NCBI GenBank assembly: GCA_020284085.1
Contig: JACEVL010000938.1
Span: forward strand, 381,001 to 445,000
Direction of reading: 5' to 3'
Source: Aporrectodea caliginosa
Lineage: Eukaryota; Annelida; Clitellata; Crassiclitellata; Lumbricidae
DNA: 64,000 bases
The position numbers and the translations under genes were made by a program. Below the pieces are notes generated by a model. That model was not told where the DNA came from and did not search any database. It saw only the letters and a list, made by a program, of their open reading frames with translations. Position 1 is the stretch's first letter, and every line of letters starts with the position of its first letter. Of this stretch, positions 34,840 to 47,267 are shown piece after piece.

Positions 34840-36594
34840 ATATCATCAAATAGGCTTGTGAATTCGCAAATGAACTATAAATTGGACAAGGAACCAAAAG
34901 TAGATCTGAATTAGTCATATTACAAACTTTACAAATTTTTATCTCAATGAATAATTTTTGCTAAGTGCTATAGGTGCTCAAAACACTCCAGATTTAATTT
35001 CGATTCAGGCCAAACCTTTACAACTCGCAATCCAATACTTCAAATGACTTGGAGTGTTTAACCTTTACATCAGCTATAAAATCACTTAATAATTTATTCT
35101 TCAAGTTGAAGGCGGATCTCAACAAGTCGCCAATTCGGCGAAGCCTTCACCTAATTTGAATTGGGGTGGGGTTTGTCATTAAGTTGGCCTCTCAAATGGG
35201 CTTCTGAATATTAAAAAGGTCATCAGAAACACTGACAGCGTGAGAATGTCATAAAGAAGAAAACCAGTTCCGTTAAGCTAACCTGAGATCGAGGCTGCCA
35301 TGGGTACTTCACATGAAGGGTTAGCTAATTAATTTTCTTAGCCTCGGCATACGAGGGCGGGTGGTCTCTCCCTCGCCACACTCATCTTCCCACCCACAGC
35401 GTACCATATGTTTTTTAATCATTAACGGAGTAGTTGTTTGTTTTAAGAAGTGGCCAGAATTAGGACACTTTGCCCTACTCATTATAACCGAGTTGGCTAG
35501 GGCGTGGACCCCGGGTATAGGGGCGTATACCAGGCGTCCGTGGCTAGGGAAGCAAAAATCTGAAACAGATTTCTGACCTGACGGGGATTTGAACCCTCGA
35601 CCTCTCGGTTGACAGTCCAGCACGCTATCTTACAGCTGAAAACTTGAAGAAACAGGCCTTACTGTTTCGAGGACTCGAACACGTTGAACAGAATTTCTCA
35701 CCATACAACATAAACTAAAAAAAATTTACAGCACAACTATAAAGTCATGTGACGGGTGCATTAAGTGGAGCTTAATAAATGCATAATAAATAAAAATCTG
35801 AAGCACACAAGAAGATGCGTAAATCGGAAAAAAACAACACAGCATAGCTTCCAGGAGCATATAAAAATAGCAAAAACTCAGACCCTCACCACGTATACAT
35901 TAACTAAAAATCAACCTTCATTTGCAAGCAGATCCAAAGTCAGAGGGAAACAAGTGTATTACTGCAAGCTTCTTTTTTGCACAAGAGAAAAACTTAATAG
36001 AACACATCAATCTAGTACACTCATCCTCTGGGTAACAACAGAGTGGGCCAAAAAATTCAGACAGAAAACCTTCGAATATTCATAAAAAAAACCGATCTCC
36101 CTGTAGAAGCACATCAGGTGACACCAGACTGTATTGTAACAAATGAGCACAGAGGTTCAACACAAGTCTAACATAATAGAGCTACAAAAATGAAGACAAT
36201 GCATTGGAATAAACCATCGGATTGGACAGTATTGTAACAAACGAGTACCGGGGTGTAATGTAAGTCTCAAGAAATAGAGCTAAAAAACTACGACATAGCA
36301 TTAGAAAAAACAATCTGGTGTAGACAGTATTGTAACAAATGAGTACACGGTGTAAAGTAAGTCTCACATAATAGAGCTACAAAAACGACGACCTGCTTTG
36401 GAATAAACCATCAACATTTAAAAAGGGTTGACATTTGAACACAAAAGCGTTGGCCTTTATACCCTTTATGTAGCCATCAAAGTCACGATGCCACAACGTG
36501 TTTACATAATTTATCAGGAAATGGCCCACACACGACGTGGTGAATGCATACCCAGACGAATACGTAGACATACAGTAACACAGGTGCAGACGAA
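34840..36594. other. No gene seen apart from a SINE
   Basis: 36120-36400 carries three diverged copies of an ACAGTATTGTAACAAATGAG...AATAGAGCTAC segment spaced about 95 bp, a short tandem duplication. Confidence 0.5.
35333..35640 (-). mobile_element. tRNA-derived SINE, family 2, longest copy
   Basis: The minus strand starts near GCGTGCTGGACTGTCAACCG, with GGTTCAAATCCCCGTCAGG as B box and CAGAAATCTGTTTCAG. It then has TAGCCACGG and TAGCCAACTCGG, and finishes with the CCGAGGCTAAGAAAA end. Confidence 0.65.
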
Positions 36595-36676
36595 GACATA
36601 CACACATACAATCAAACACACACATGTCACACATACAATCAAACACACATACAATCAGACACATAATCAGACATAT

Positions 36677-36729
<53 letters not shown>

Positions 36730-36780
36730 CACAAATATATACACATATATACACAAATTTATACACATACTATCTTGCAC
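36595..36780. repeat. (CA)n compound
   Basis: ACACATACAATCA units followed by a pure (CA) run of about 45 bp and ATATATACACAAAT. Confidence 0.92.
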
Positions 36781-37072
36781 ACCCACATTTCCACATACTA
36801 TCTTGCAGGAATTCAACACCAGAGAGGACCATGCAAATGGAAGTACGGCTGGGCCAGGAGGTGTTAATGGTCTGGGTCAAAACTGGCAGATTGCCTGGTC
36901 TGTCTAGCTTGCTTAGTGGCAGATGAAACCAAGATTCTCCAAACTGAAGTTGGTCAGAGAGTAAGTTAATGTAAACGGATAAAATATTCTGCTCTCAACA
37001 TATATGTAGGCCTATCTAGATACAAACACACATATATACATTATACAGTCGATAGAGTACATAGCCTATATA

Positions 37073-37152
37073 GGTGTTTGTGTGTTGTATGTGTGTGTGT
37101 GTGTGTATGTTTGTGTGTATGTTTGTGTGTTGTATTTGTGTGTGTGTATGTT

Positions 37153-37187
<35 letters not shown>

Positions 37188-37255
37188 GTGCGTGTGTGTG
37201 TGTGTGCGCGTGTGTGTGTGTGCGTATGTGTGTGTGCGTGTGCGTATGTATAAAA
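37073..37255. repeat. (TG)n compound
   Basis: GTGTGTGTATGTTTG and GTGTGCG units. Confidence 0.92.
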
Positions 37256-38044
37256 TGCAACTCAGTTAGCTATATTTTTTAAGGAAAATCAACGAATAAT
37301 TATAATCATGTTTGCGAAGTAAAAGTTGCATCATAGTCAAATCAGAAATAAGAATTAAAGCGGGCAACATCTGTAGATAAGAGTGCAACCGAACATAGGG
37401 CCTGCAATAATTCGAACGAGTTACCATTTCTTGCAACCTGCATCCTTTCTTGTAGTTATTCACTATGAAAGTTATTCAGCAAATAAGATCTCAACGCTAC
37501 TTTAACTGCACTCTGCATATAATATTTACGTTCATACGTATTCCAGAAAACCTTCAAAGGCGAACTCCTTGTTGCGGAAAATTCCCACAGCCGTCAAATT
37601 ATGGATGATAAATCAGGTTTTTGAAACGAGACGGATGCCTGGAGAAATCAAAGGAATAGATTTCCCCGATGGACTCCGTTCTGATTTTCTCCATGTCCCG
37701 CAGCTTCCTGTCTCTTTCCCTTCACTTCCCCACCCCCGGGCTTCAAAACCCCCTCCCCATATACGCCGAAGGTCATTACCAGCCTAATATTGTTGCCAGG
37801 CAACCGTGCAGTCGGAGAGGGTTACACCCATTTCGAGTTGGGTGTGGGCAGCACAGAATAAGGGTTCTTGATGTATGGGCAACAAGTGGTGGGGTGAAAT
37901 GGGAGGTCGGGCACTGCCAGTTGCCCATAATGGCAGATGATGAATTCCGTGGCTGGCACCTAGATGGTAAATTAATGGCGCGGTACATGTCAGCTACGGG
38001 CAGTCTGAAGATGGCTCCTCTGGAAATGCAATCTCCAAGGCTAC

Positions 38045-38288
38045 AAACAGCCTGTCTGTCTGTCTATGTGTCTGTCTGCATGTCTGGCTGCGTGTCTGTC
38101 TGTGTGTGTCTGTCTGTGTGTGTGTGTCTCAGTGTCTGTGTGTGTGTCTGTTTGTGTATCTGTCTATGTATCTGTGTGTCTGTCTGTGTGTCTGTCTGTG
38201 TGTCTGTGTGTTTCTGTCTGTGTATGTGTTTGCGTCTGTATGTCTGTGTGTCTCTCTGACTGCCTGTCTGTGTGTCTGTCTGTCTAAT
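38045..38288. repeat. (CTGT)n / (TGTC)n array
   Basis: CTGTCTGTGTGTCTGT-type sequence, about 240 bp. Confidence 0.92.
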
Positions 38289-38521
38289 GGACGGGTGGCC
38301 ATTCTTGTGATCAGCTGTTGTTCTATGATGTATTAAATCAGGTCCTTTGAAACAGATATCCAGCATCTGTAGGAAAACTGATTAAAACTGAGGAGTGAAA
38401 GTGTCTGCCAAGTGAGGAGGAAATGGAAAGGAATGGAAAGAGAGAGAAAGACAGACTACACCTAAAACAGAGACAGACAGATAGATGGACAGAGACAGTC
38501 GTGGTTATGATGATTATGGTG

Positions 38522-38692
38522 AAGCTGTTGATGATGATGATGATGATGATCATAAAATGATGACAAAGACAATTATGATGACCAACATGATGATGATTAC
38601 AACGATGAGAACGATGATGACATTGATGCTATATGGTGGCTGTGATAATGGCAATCATGACAATTATGTTGGTGGTGGTGATGCTGATGATA

Positions 38693-38741
<49 letters not shown>

Positions 38742-38862
38742 CAATGATGATAACATGATGATGACAAAGACAATTACAATGGCCAGTATGATTACGATAA
38801 TAACAAGGATGACTGCTACAACAATGATGGTGATGATGATGATGACTCGAATAATCCTATCT
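38522..38862. repeat. (GAT)n, long degenerate with pure core
   Basis: The pure core lies at about 38682-38742. Confidence 0.92.
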
Positions 38863-38984
38863 CTTGCATTTCTACTCAATCCTTAAAAACGTGTTATCAT
38901 GAAAACTTCTGACAAACAACACCAGAAATTCAACCAGAGACAATGAAGAAAACCGTCTTCAGGCAGAACAGCTTGGAGAACGAC

Positions 38985-39170
38985 CAAAAATAAGGCCATC
39001 GAAAAGCCAATGGAAAGGCCAAAAAGGCCACTGGAAAGGCCAATGGAAAGGTCAAAAAGGCCACTGGAAAGGCCAATGGAAAGGTCAAAAAGGCCACTGG
39101 AAAGGCCACTGGAAAGCCAATGGAAAGGCCAAAAAGGCCAGCAGAAAGGCCAAAAAAGGTCAATGGAAGA
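38985..39170. repeat. 33-bp minisatellite
   Basis: Unit GGCCAATGGAAAGGTCAAAAAGGCCACTGGAAA with subunits of GGCCA-TGGAAA. Both strands stay open because 33 is divisible by three. Confidence 0.9.
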
Positions 39171-40126
39171 CCAATAAAGCTCTGTGTTGCTGCAGTCAAT
39201 ATCCCACAATCACGCATGTATCTGGACCTTTCTTCTGTTATTTTGAAGGACCTTATGGACTGATCTTTTGGATATTGCCCTGATTATAATTATGCTTGGT
39301 TTTGGTGTGCCATCGGGTGATCCTTTGTGCATTAGACACCGGCACAATAGAAGTTACTAATTACAATTACTTTAATATCCTTAATTCTTTCTTGAACACT
39401 GACTTTCTTTCTTAATCATCACCACAAGGATCACTCATAATTTATCATTTATAATTACCATCATTTATAATTACCAAAGCTTTTGATAAATAGGCCACTA
39501 AAACGGCCTTGGTCTTCTCTGATATAAGGACTAACCCAAAATGGAAATATCTCTGCTATAAATGGCAGAAAAACAAACCATAGACGTCGTCTATCTTCAC
39601 AGTACAATAGCCTCAAGGCCTTGTCATGTACGCAGGTACCTAAACATAGTTCGTTCTGAGTAGCTCACAAAAGCGATGCAGTACATCACAAAGCAGAACG
39701 ATCTGTTAATTTACCTCCGTAGAATAGTAAACCGCATTCCAACAGTTAACGGTCGCTTCCCCCAACAACAACAGACAGGTCTTCACTGCAGCCGCATAAT
39801 GCAGCATAATGCTCCGACATACATACATACATACACAAACGCTGAAGGCGCCACCTAGGAGTCAAACCACGACCTGTCAATCATGCCCCGCAGACGTTAT
39901 GCCAACGTGAACCTTAACGGCCAACTGCTATCGGTTAGAATGCCAAGCAGGTGCTCGAGGCGAAGTTAGCCAACCAATGGCCTGCTTTCAACAACCACCA
40001 CCAGCCCAGCAACATAACAGTTCCCCATTGTCTGAACTAAACTGTATTCTGCCACATACGCTGCTAACGTAAATCATGGAACACTCTGTGCTATGATTTG
40101 TTGTTAGTATGATTCAATTAACCATC

Positions 40127-40449
40127 CTGCTGTTGAAATATTAATCTCGTTTGATCTAATCTAATCTCTCACAACATAGCGCTTCTGAGTAGCTTCTTGA
40201 AGGGGCGCTATATAAATGCTCTGAATGAATGAATGAATGAATGAATGAATGAACATAGTCAATAGATGGTCTTCTGTGGCAGTAGTAGTTCTGCTTAACA
40301 ATGCTGTAATAACAATGATGATTAGCGTCGCCCTCCTCCTTCATTCAGGCCTGGCACTGGCACCACCCGAAAAGAGCAGTGGCAAAGCTTGCTGTTGAAA
40401 TAGTAATCCTCTTTTAATCTAATCTAATCTAATTTCTCACAACATAATC
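40127..40449 (-). repeat. LINE-B 3' end between direct repeats
   Basis: A segment GCTGTTGAAATA-TAATC...(TCTAA)n...TCTCACAACATA occurs at about 40130-40179 and again at 40391-40444. Between them lie a GCGCTATATAAAT tail with (GAAT)n and an inverted LINE-B end (40315-40385). Confidence 0.55.
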
Positions 40450-41934
40450 AATAAATAATCTTGCAGTTGAAACATCAGTTTTTAAATTTTATATCATGTA
40501 TGTTATTCCTGAACTCTTACTAAGCTATTAGCCTATTACTTCATAGTATACTATCTGGTGCTTTTTTCTATGTACACCTACAGTGTTATGTCTGTTTTAA
40601 CGCAATAAACGAATATAGATAATACAGTGCATATTAATATAATCAAATCCAACATCATTCGAGTTAGAAGCAGGTTTTAAGTTGATTTCCCAAGTAAATA
40701 CACCTGTAGGTTGGGAGGTCTATCTCAAGTAAAAACAATTGAGGTCTATCTATTAAATACATGTATATAAATACATAGTAATTAATCAAATCTAATTACT
40801 TCTATACCATCATCATCTTAAACCACAAGGCATCATTTCAAAGCATGGTCACTTCAAATGAAACTGTGGTCAAAAAATGTAACCCTTTAAAGATCTGTAG
40901 TCATCATCCAATATGATTATATGTGAAACCAAATCCATCTCCCCATGTGTCAATATGTCAATAGAAACCACAGATAAATAATGTTTACCAGCGCTCGGGG
41001 AAGGCTATCAGTATACTGTTTTGATTAAGAATCCCAGGCACCATCAATATCATAACCGTCACCATCACCATTCCCATCACCAACATCATCGTCATCGTCA
41101 TCATCATGGTCTAGATACGCTTCTAAAATGTAAATGTAAACGTTTTAAAATACATATCGACCATTTTGGCCTGGATCCTGTTCCTTTTTTTATCGAATTG
41201 ATCGCTACCGTTTGTAGTGGCTTCTGTTTAACCGACACTGCGATAACAAAGATCATTAGCATCATTAATTAACGTCGCTAAGTAGCGAAGCATCCAGGTT
41301 CCAGGCTGGCACTGCCTGGCAAGAGTGGCAAGGGTGTGCATGCAGTGGCGGAATTACTGCTGCCCCGTTTGAATGGGACCCACTCCATATAAGTTCTCTG
41401 TGTATACGGACCGTGCTATAGCCGGAGATTTTAATCTCTAAAATAAGCCATCACCGGGATCCGCACGCATCTCGCATGGGACGTGTGCTTCAGCCAAAGT
41501 AGCTAACTGGGCCAGTGGCTTGGGCTGACCAGCAAAACCAAAAGAAGTCATCTGTAGGTACAGAAGAGTCACACACGTGCATAGTGTGAAACAAATGAAT
41601 ACTGTTAGATCCTGTAACTGAAGAGGTACACGCCCAATCAGTGATTACTGAGCAGAGGAGAGACAAGCTTCTTTTGATACTCCCAGATTAACAATACTGA
41701 GAACCGAACAGAACAGCTTTCACAGATTATTTTGAAAGGGGTTTTTGTGAAATCATTTAAGCATAAAACTATCTATCATAAACTCATGCAATATTTATCC
41801 ACAATATGATACTAAGTCCAACTACTATGTAATTATTTATTTATTTATTTAAACGAAGCATTTACTATGCATGCAGTCACCAATTTCATAACGTTATTAC
41901 AAGTGTATGTATGTATGTATGTATGTGTGTACAG

Positions 41935-42052
41935 AATCAGCTGATACTGTGTAGCCTATGTATGAATACATACACAGTATCATCTGATACTGTGTATGTA
42001 TATCAGCTGATACTGTGTATGTGTGAATGCATGTATAGTACCAGCTGATACT
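41935..42052. repeat. Iterated ATCAGCTGATACTGTGTATG motif with a 12-bp-arm palindrome
   Basis: The motif CAGCTGATACTG occurs about four times. TACACAGTATCA-TC-TGATACTGTGTA at 41971-41996 is a perfect inverted repeat with a 2-base loop. Confidence 0.55.
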
Positions 42053-42430
42053 GATTCTTATGTATGTATATATGATATTACAGATACACATATTCATTAC
42101 ATAGTTCAAAACCCCTTTATGAAAATCTACTATATAGGAGCCCATGCACAGTGATAGTAATTTTCGGGATGGGAGAGTAACTATGGGCATATGATAGCTA
42201 TACCTCCCTCATCTCCATAACTGCACTCAGTGAACCAATCTCCTACTTTAAATTACGAAAAATCGTCTTTTGATCCAATATAATCGATCAAAACAATGAA
42301 AACAAATTCACCGCCCCAACTCAAAATCGCAAAAAATACACTTCACAACATCGGTCAACGACAAAATCCTTAAGTCTTTCCACAGTAAATCGACCAGATA
42401 ATCAAGCAATACCGACGACTCCTCACTTAC

Positions 42431-42640
42431 CTGAACATCGAATTATAAAGCGGTCAAAACCAACACACATAAAAGTCCCGGAGTATAGCGGCAATTCTCT
42501 TACAATGCGTCACTTCATCGAGTAACCCGCGTTGCAGGAAGCGACCGACCTACGCGGCCAAAACCAACGGAATGGCGGTGGCAAAGCAGCCGCCGCCAGG
42601 CTGAATGCGTCGCTGGAAGACCATAATAGGTGGCACGCAC
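42431..42640 (-). other. Candidate non-coding first exon / CpG-rich promoter-proximal region
   Basis: The minus strand ends here with CAG/GTAAGTGAGG, a perfect donor consensus (exon end 42431). The 200 bp before it are richer in GC and CpG than the surroundings, with GCCGCC, GGCGGCGGC and ACGCGG. They hold only very short upstream frames (ATG AAG TGA and a 13-codon frame running to the donor). It lies about 9.5 kb upstream of the signal-peptide exon, which has its own acceptor. The arrangement suits a 5' untranslated first exon joined to that exon. The transcription start is not visible and no TATA box was assigned. This is inference from splice signal and composition only. Confidence 0.35.
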
Positions 42641-42744
42641 AGCTAGGCTTGCTATGGTTCAATGGCTATACAAACACACACACTTCACGCTGAATACGAG
42701 CTAATTGAGTAAGAGAGCTCTGAATAGATAGAAAGAGACCCTTA

Positions 42745-43070
42745 ACATAACATAACATCACATCACTAACATCATATTATAACATCATATTACATAGCAT
42801 CATATTACAGAACATCATATTACAGAACATCATGGTGGTGGTTTTTCTATTTAACGACTAGCTGTGTGGTAACATTTAAAGCCCAGCGTCGCCCTCCTCC
42901 TTTATCTAGGCTTGGGACTGGCACTGTCAGAAAACAAACAGTGGTGGAGTTTACAGCACATCATATTACATAACATCATATTATATAACATCATATTACA
43001 TAACATCATATTATATAACATCATATTACATAACATAATATTACATAACATCAGATAACATTGCATAAAA
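42745..43070. repeat. 15-bp minisatellite
   Basis: Unit CATCATATTACATAA with variants, in two blocks (about 42745-42833 and 42958-43070) split by a LINE-B fragment. Confidence 0.9.
42878..42958 (-). mobile_element. LINE-B 3' end inside a minisatellite
   Basis: GCGTCGCCCTCCTCCTTTATCTAGGCTTGGGACTGGCACTGTCAG, the inverted LINE-B end, interrupts the 15-bp repeat array. Confidence 0.55.
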
Positions 43071-43165
43071 TAATGTTACTAAACTTAACATAGCATTACA
43101 TTGTTTTGCTAACTGATGTAATATTTTCTATCGTAATGATCCTTAACAGTACAATATGCTAGCGC

Positions 43166-43230
43166 AGAGAGCGCCTCTGAGTAGGTCTCTTGAACAGGCA
43201 CTATATAAATTCTCAGAATGAATGAATTAC
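43166..43230 (+). repeat. LINE/SINE 3' tail word with (GAAT)n
   Basis: AGCGCCTCTGAGTAGGTCTCTTGAACAGGCACTATATAAATTCTCAGAATGAATGAAT matches 40185-40252. Confidence 0.55.
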
Positions 43231-44500
43231 ATATCATAGCTATTATAGACCTGTCACTCAGTATACCCTATTATAAGACTGTGATGCTCTCATCTTATCA
43301 TGGACCTGTCATCATGTATCATTCAGTCATCCTATTATAACCTTGTCACTCACTCATTGGATTCAAGTGCTTGTGAATAAGCTGGTGCCCTGCGCTTGGC
43401 TTTCGAGTGGCCCTTTATAAGTTTGCAGTCTACGATTGTATAGGCTTCACAGTCTGAAAAACAGCCTACAATCACACAAGTCATAATTTCTGTGTAACCT
43501 GCCAGACCTCCAAGGATAAGACAACCAAATGTTATTCTGAAATAACAGCTTATTCTAATCTAATCTAATCTAATCACTTCTATAGGGAACGCCACTCATT
43601 CATCATTCACCGAAATGTGTCCGATTGTTTAAGGAGTGTATATAGTAGCAATCTACTATACACTTAGTTATACTGTCTTAGTTATAATATATATACTTAA
43701 ACTATAGACCTCCTAACTAGAAAGGGATTCATTACAAGGATGCATTGCACTTATTTACATGTGTTATAACTTTACTATTTATTATAATTACTATACATTA
43801 TTATTACTTCTATATGTACTATTTTATATCTATTTCGGTGTCCCATTGTGCGTTTGCTAATGGAGCAATAAAGGCTATACATACTTACTTACTTGAGACC
43901 CTCTTCTCTTAGACGTATTAATGGTCGATTAGGCTTTGGAAATACCATTGCATAATATGACGGGAGGAAGGCTTAGCGGTTTTTAAAAGCCCAGTGGGGT
44001 AGCTGACTGCAGCTGGTGAGCCGAGCATTTCTCCCGTGGCGAGAACGTATAGCTACCCCCAAAGGTCCTTGCCCGGTGAAGCAGCTAATTGCACACATAG
44101 CTGCTTCACATTATGTTATGCTTCGGTAAAGCTGAAAACACTTCGCAACTGAATATAACAGACTTGTGCTTTCAATGTAAATTGCGAATATAGGCCTACA
44201 ATATCTACATAAATTTTCTGCCAAAATGTTTGGGTTAAAAACGTTGAATAATAAATTTACAATTCAACAAGTTTCTTACAAACATCACAGTTTTAAAGAC
44301 TATATGTGAAATTGAATTGAAAAAAAAACTGAATTGAAAACAAATTGAAATATTCGCTTTTTGCTGGAATAAAACTAAGTTTTCTGAAGTATATAGAAAA
44401 GAAAGTCAAGAGCCTGCAGTTTCGATGTGTATGTAGGCAGTCTATCAAACTGCAAACAATATATACACTCGAAAAATCTTTTTAGTCAGTCAGTCAGTCG

Positions 44501-44540
<40 letters not shown>

Positions 44541-45204
44541 ATCTATCGGTCAGTCAGTCGGTCGGTCGGTCGGTCGGTCGGTCGGTCAGTCAGTCAGTCA
44601 GTCATTCAGCAAGTCAGTCAGCCAGTCAGTCAGTGAGTCAGTCAGACGGTCAGTCAGTCAGTCAGTCAGTCAGTCAGTCAGTATGTATGTTTGTCTGTCT
44701 ATCCCCGTCCGTCCATCCGTCTTTTTCTCGACAATCTATTTTCTTGCACAGAAACACACAACATTAGACATATACATATAACGACGTATATATATATGTA
44801 TGTAAATATGCATACACGTATATTCACATGACGTACATACATAAGTACGTACGTGTTTACGTGTATCTGGTAATTTATATAACGCCTTTCTATGATGAAC
44901 CTCTCAAAGACCTTGCACGCAATCCGTCTGACCAGACCATGCACTGACAAAACATAGTAGAAGTCTTTCATTGTAGAAAGACAATCATCAGCAGAATATG
45001 ATAGAGTCCTGCTGATGACTAGAGTCCTGATGACTCAGCCACAGATAGTCACGACAGTCGTCGGCAGAAACAAAGCCCTGTCTGTTGTTGGTGAGAAAAA
45101 CAAACCCAATGCAGTCGAGACGAACCATCGCTAATTTGTTGCGTGACAGGTGTTACATGGATCAAGTAATGAGTTTTGCGACTCAACAGGTGAACAGACA
45201 TCTG
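43231..45204. other. No gene seen apart from repeats
   Basis: AT-rich. (TCTAA)n at about 43553-43575. A LINE/SINE tail word at 44869 (-). Confidence 0.45.
44480..44692. repeat. (CAGT)n with (CGGT)n core
   Basis: CAGTCAGTCAGT units with a run of GGTCGGTCGGTC near 44560-44586. Confidence 0.93.
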
Positions 45205-45379
45205 CATCATCATCGTCAGCATCGTCATCATCGTAATCATCATCACCATCATCATCGTCATCGTCATCATCAACATCATTACCATCATCATCGCCATCAT
45301 CATCGCCATCGTCATCAGCAGCAGCAGGCTGCCAGCAGCAGCAGACCCGGATGTCTAATTCAGGGTGTGTCCCACCACA

Positions 45380-45467
<88 letters not shown>

Positions 45468-45500
45468 ACACACACACACACACACATACATACACACCTA
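45205..45500. repeat. (ATC)n followed by (CA)n
   Basis: Triplet tract 45205-45320 and CA tract 45372-45492. Confidence 0.95.
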
Positions 45501-46037
45501 CGTGCACACTCCTTCCAGCAGACAGGATTCAGCAATACGGAATTGGATGGCCTCCAATGCGATCTATGTCGATTTCACATGATGGGTCCGAGTCTCCGAA
45601 ACTCGAACCCGGTTCTCAGAGGTGAAAAATACCAAAGCTTCTGCCGCCGAGTGGCTTAATGTTCCAGCCCAGCATATTTCACCCGCCCAGCGTGTACACA
45701 GTTCGCACTTCCAGCACACCGTCAGTGGTAAAGGAAGACAAACGGAGGGAGGCGGTTGTTCTGTCTCCGTCTGACCTGACAGGTGTAGAATGGTTGCGTA
45801 AGCTATGGATTTTCATGCTCAGAGACAATAGGTCTTCCTCCAATTGCACACACATCCAGCCGCACACTGGCGTCTGATGTCTGCGTGACTCAACAGATGG
45901 CCGTGACTTCTGAGTAATAGTTGTGGAAGCAAAGCGCCTCATTTACATACATACATACATACATACACACATACACATGCGAATACTTATATACATAGTT
46001 AGTTACATACATGCAAGCACATCCACACATACATACA

Positions 46038-46130
46038 CACTAAGGAGAGCAATGAATTGACAAATGACCGAGGACAATGGAGATAATTTCTTTGTACCCA
46101 TCGCCGCCAAACGGCTGGCACCAAGAACTC

Positions 46131-46168
<38 letters not shown>

Positions 46169-46170
46169 AG
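46038..46170 (+). mobile_element. LINE-A 3' end with perfect (GAT)n tail
   Basis: AAATGACCGAGGACAATGGAG ... CCCATCGCCGCCAAACGGCTGG ... AAGAACTC and then about 13 GAT triplets. Confidence 0.7.
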
Positions 46171-46269
46171 TAAAGATCACAGAGAAAGGAGGAAAGGAGG
46201 AACATACAATGGTAGGTGATACTTTCTTACTCTCTTCCTATAATACCCACAATCCATTGTGTGCTTCTG

Positions 46270-46442
46270 CTGTGGGACATGGTAGCCCATTGGTTGAGTG
46301 CTCTCTTGTAACGCGGAGAGTAAGGGTTTGAGCCTCCCTGAGATGGTCACTGGGCTCTTGAGCAAGTCCTTCACTCACTACTGCTCAACACAATCGACTG
46401 ATGCTTGGTCATTAGATAGTGGCACTTAATAATAATAACAAT
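46270..46442 (+). mobile_element. tRNA-derived SINE, family 1
   Basis: GGTAGCCCATTGGTTGAGTGC and GGGTTTGAGCCTCCC correspond to the two promoter boxes. The body CTTGAGCAAGTCCTTCACTCAC and end TTAGATAGTGGCAC match 23804-23985. The tail is AATAATAAC. Confidence 0.65.
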
Positions 46443-46475
46443 CGTAGGCAGTTGCAACAGAAGATATATCAGCTG

Positions 46476-46782
46476 TCCCATCTTCAAATAATAATAATAA
46501 TAATAATATTTATTCTTTAATGAAGCGCCTGACAAACGCACTGTGCTGTACAGTGTACATGTACAAAATTGTACATTTTATGACGAGTAAACAATTCACA
46601 AGAACACAAATTACAGAAGACATAAATCAACAAAGTTGCAGCCATGCAAGGTGCAACCTCAATGTACTTTTGCTGCCACCTAGGGAATGAAGGCATAAGC
46701 TAAACCCAGAGGGGCCTTACGGGAATCGAACCGGGTCCGTGAAGACAAGAGTGTTATCCATTATACTAACCCACTTCCAAAA
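46476..46782 (-). mobile_element. tRNA-derived SINE, family 3, with (AAT)n tail
   Basis: The minus strand begins GTGGGTTAGTATAATGGATAAC (A box), and CCGGTTCGATTCCCGT follows at tRNA spacing (B box). A body with TGTCTTCTGTAATTTGTGTTCTTGTGAATTG and an ATTATTATT tail follow. The head resembles an Asp/Glu-type tRNA but has no proper acceptor stem, so it is a SINE and not a tRNA gene. Confidence 0.65.
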
Positions 46783-47267
46783 CAGGGTGCCTAGTTTTGT
46801 GTCCAATACTCTTTAGGAGAAGTCCATATCCCCATGTATGCATAAGCCTTCCTAAAGCTAATCTATAGAAAATTCCATTTGCCTCGAATCAATTCATACA
46901 AAATTCATACAAAACTAAAATGCACTGAATGGGAAATTCATTGAATTACAATGATCCAGCCTACAGGTAAATAAAGGAGACCTTGACGCTTGAACTCTTG
47001 ACAACGCTAATAATAATAGGCACCATAAAGGTACAGACAGGATGCATGACAATGATGATAATCACGATAATGATCACAATGACAAGGATTTCAATAACAA
47101 TGGCACTGATGACCAGGCATGCCTTTAATTTAATAACAGGACCACAAAAGCATACATAGCTTAAATGACATAAATGTATAAACACAAGCGCACAATGTTT
47201 CACATGTACTTCACTCGCTATTGATGAAGCTTTGAAAGGTACCAAAAGAGCGCTATATAAATGTCCG

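Larger units (their letters stand above)
39171..42430. other. No gene seen
   Basis: AT-rich, with LINE-B pieces, (TCTAA)n and short CATA/TATG tracts. 41020-41110 is ATC-rich. Confidence 0.45.

Noticed and set aside
37669..38040. Plus-strand frame before the CTGT array
   Set aside because: It ends in the repeat and has no motif. Two overlapping frames are equally open.
46705..46775. tRNA gene on the minus strand
   Set aside because: A and B boxes are good, but there is no pairing acceptor stem, and the sequence continues into a SINE body with an AAT tail that has another copy at 49.5 kb.
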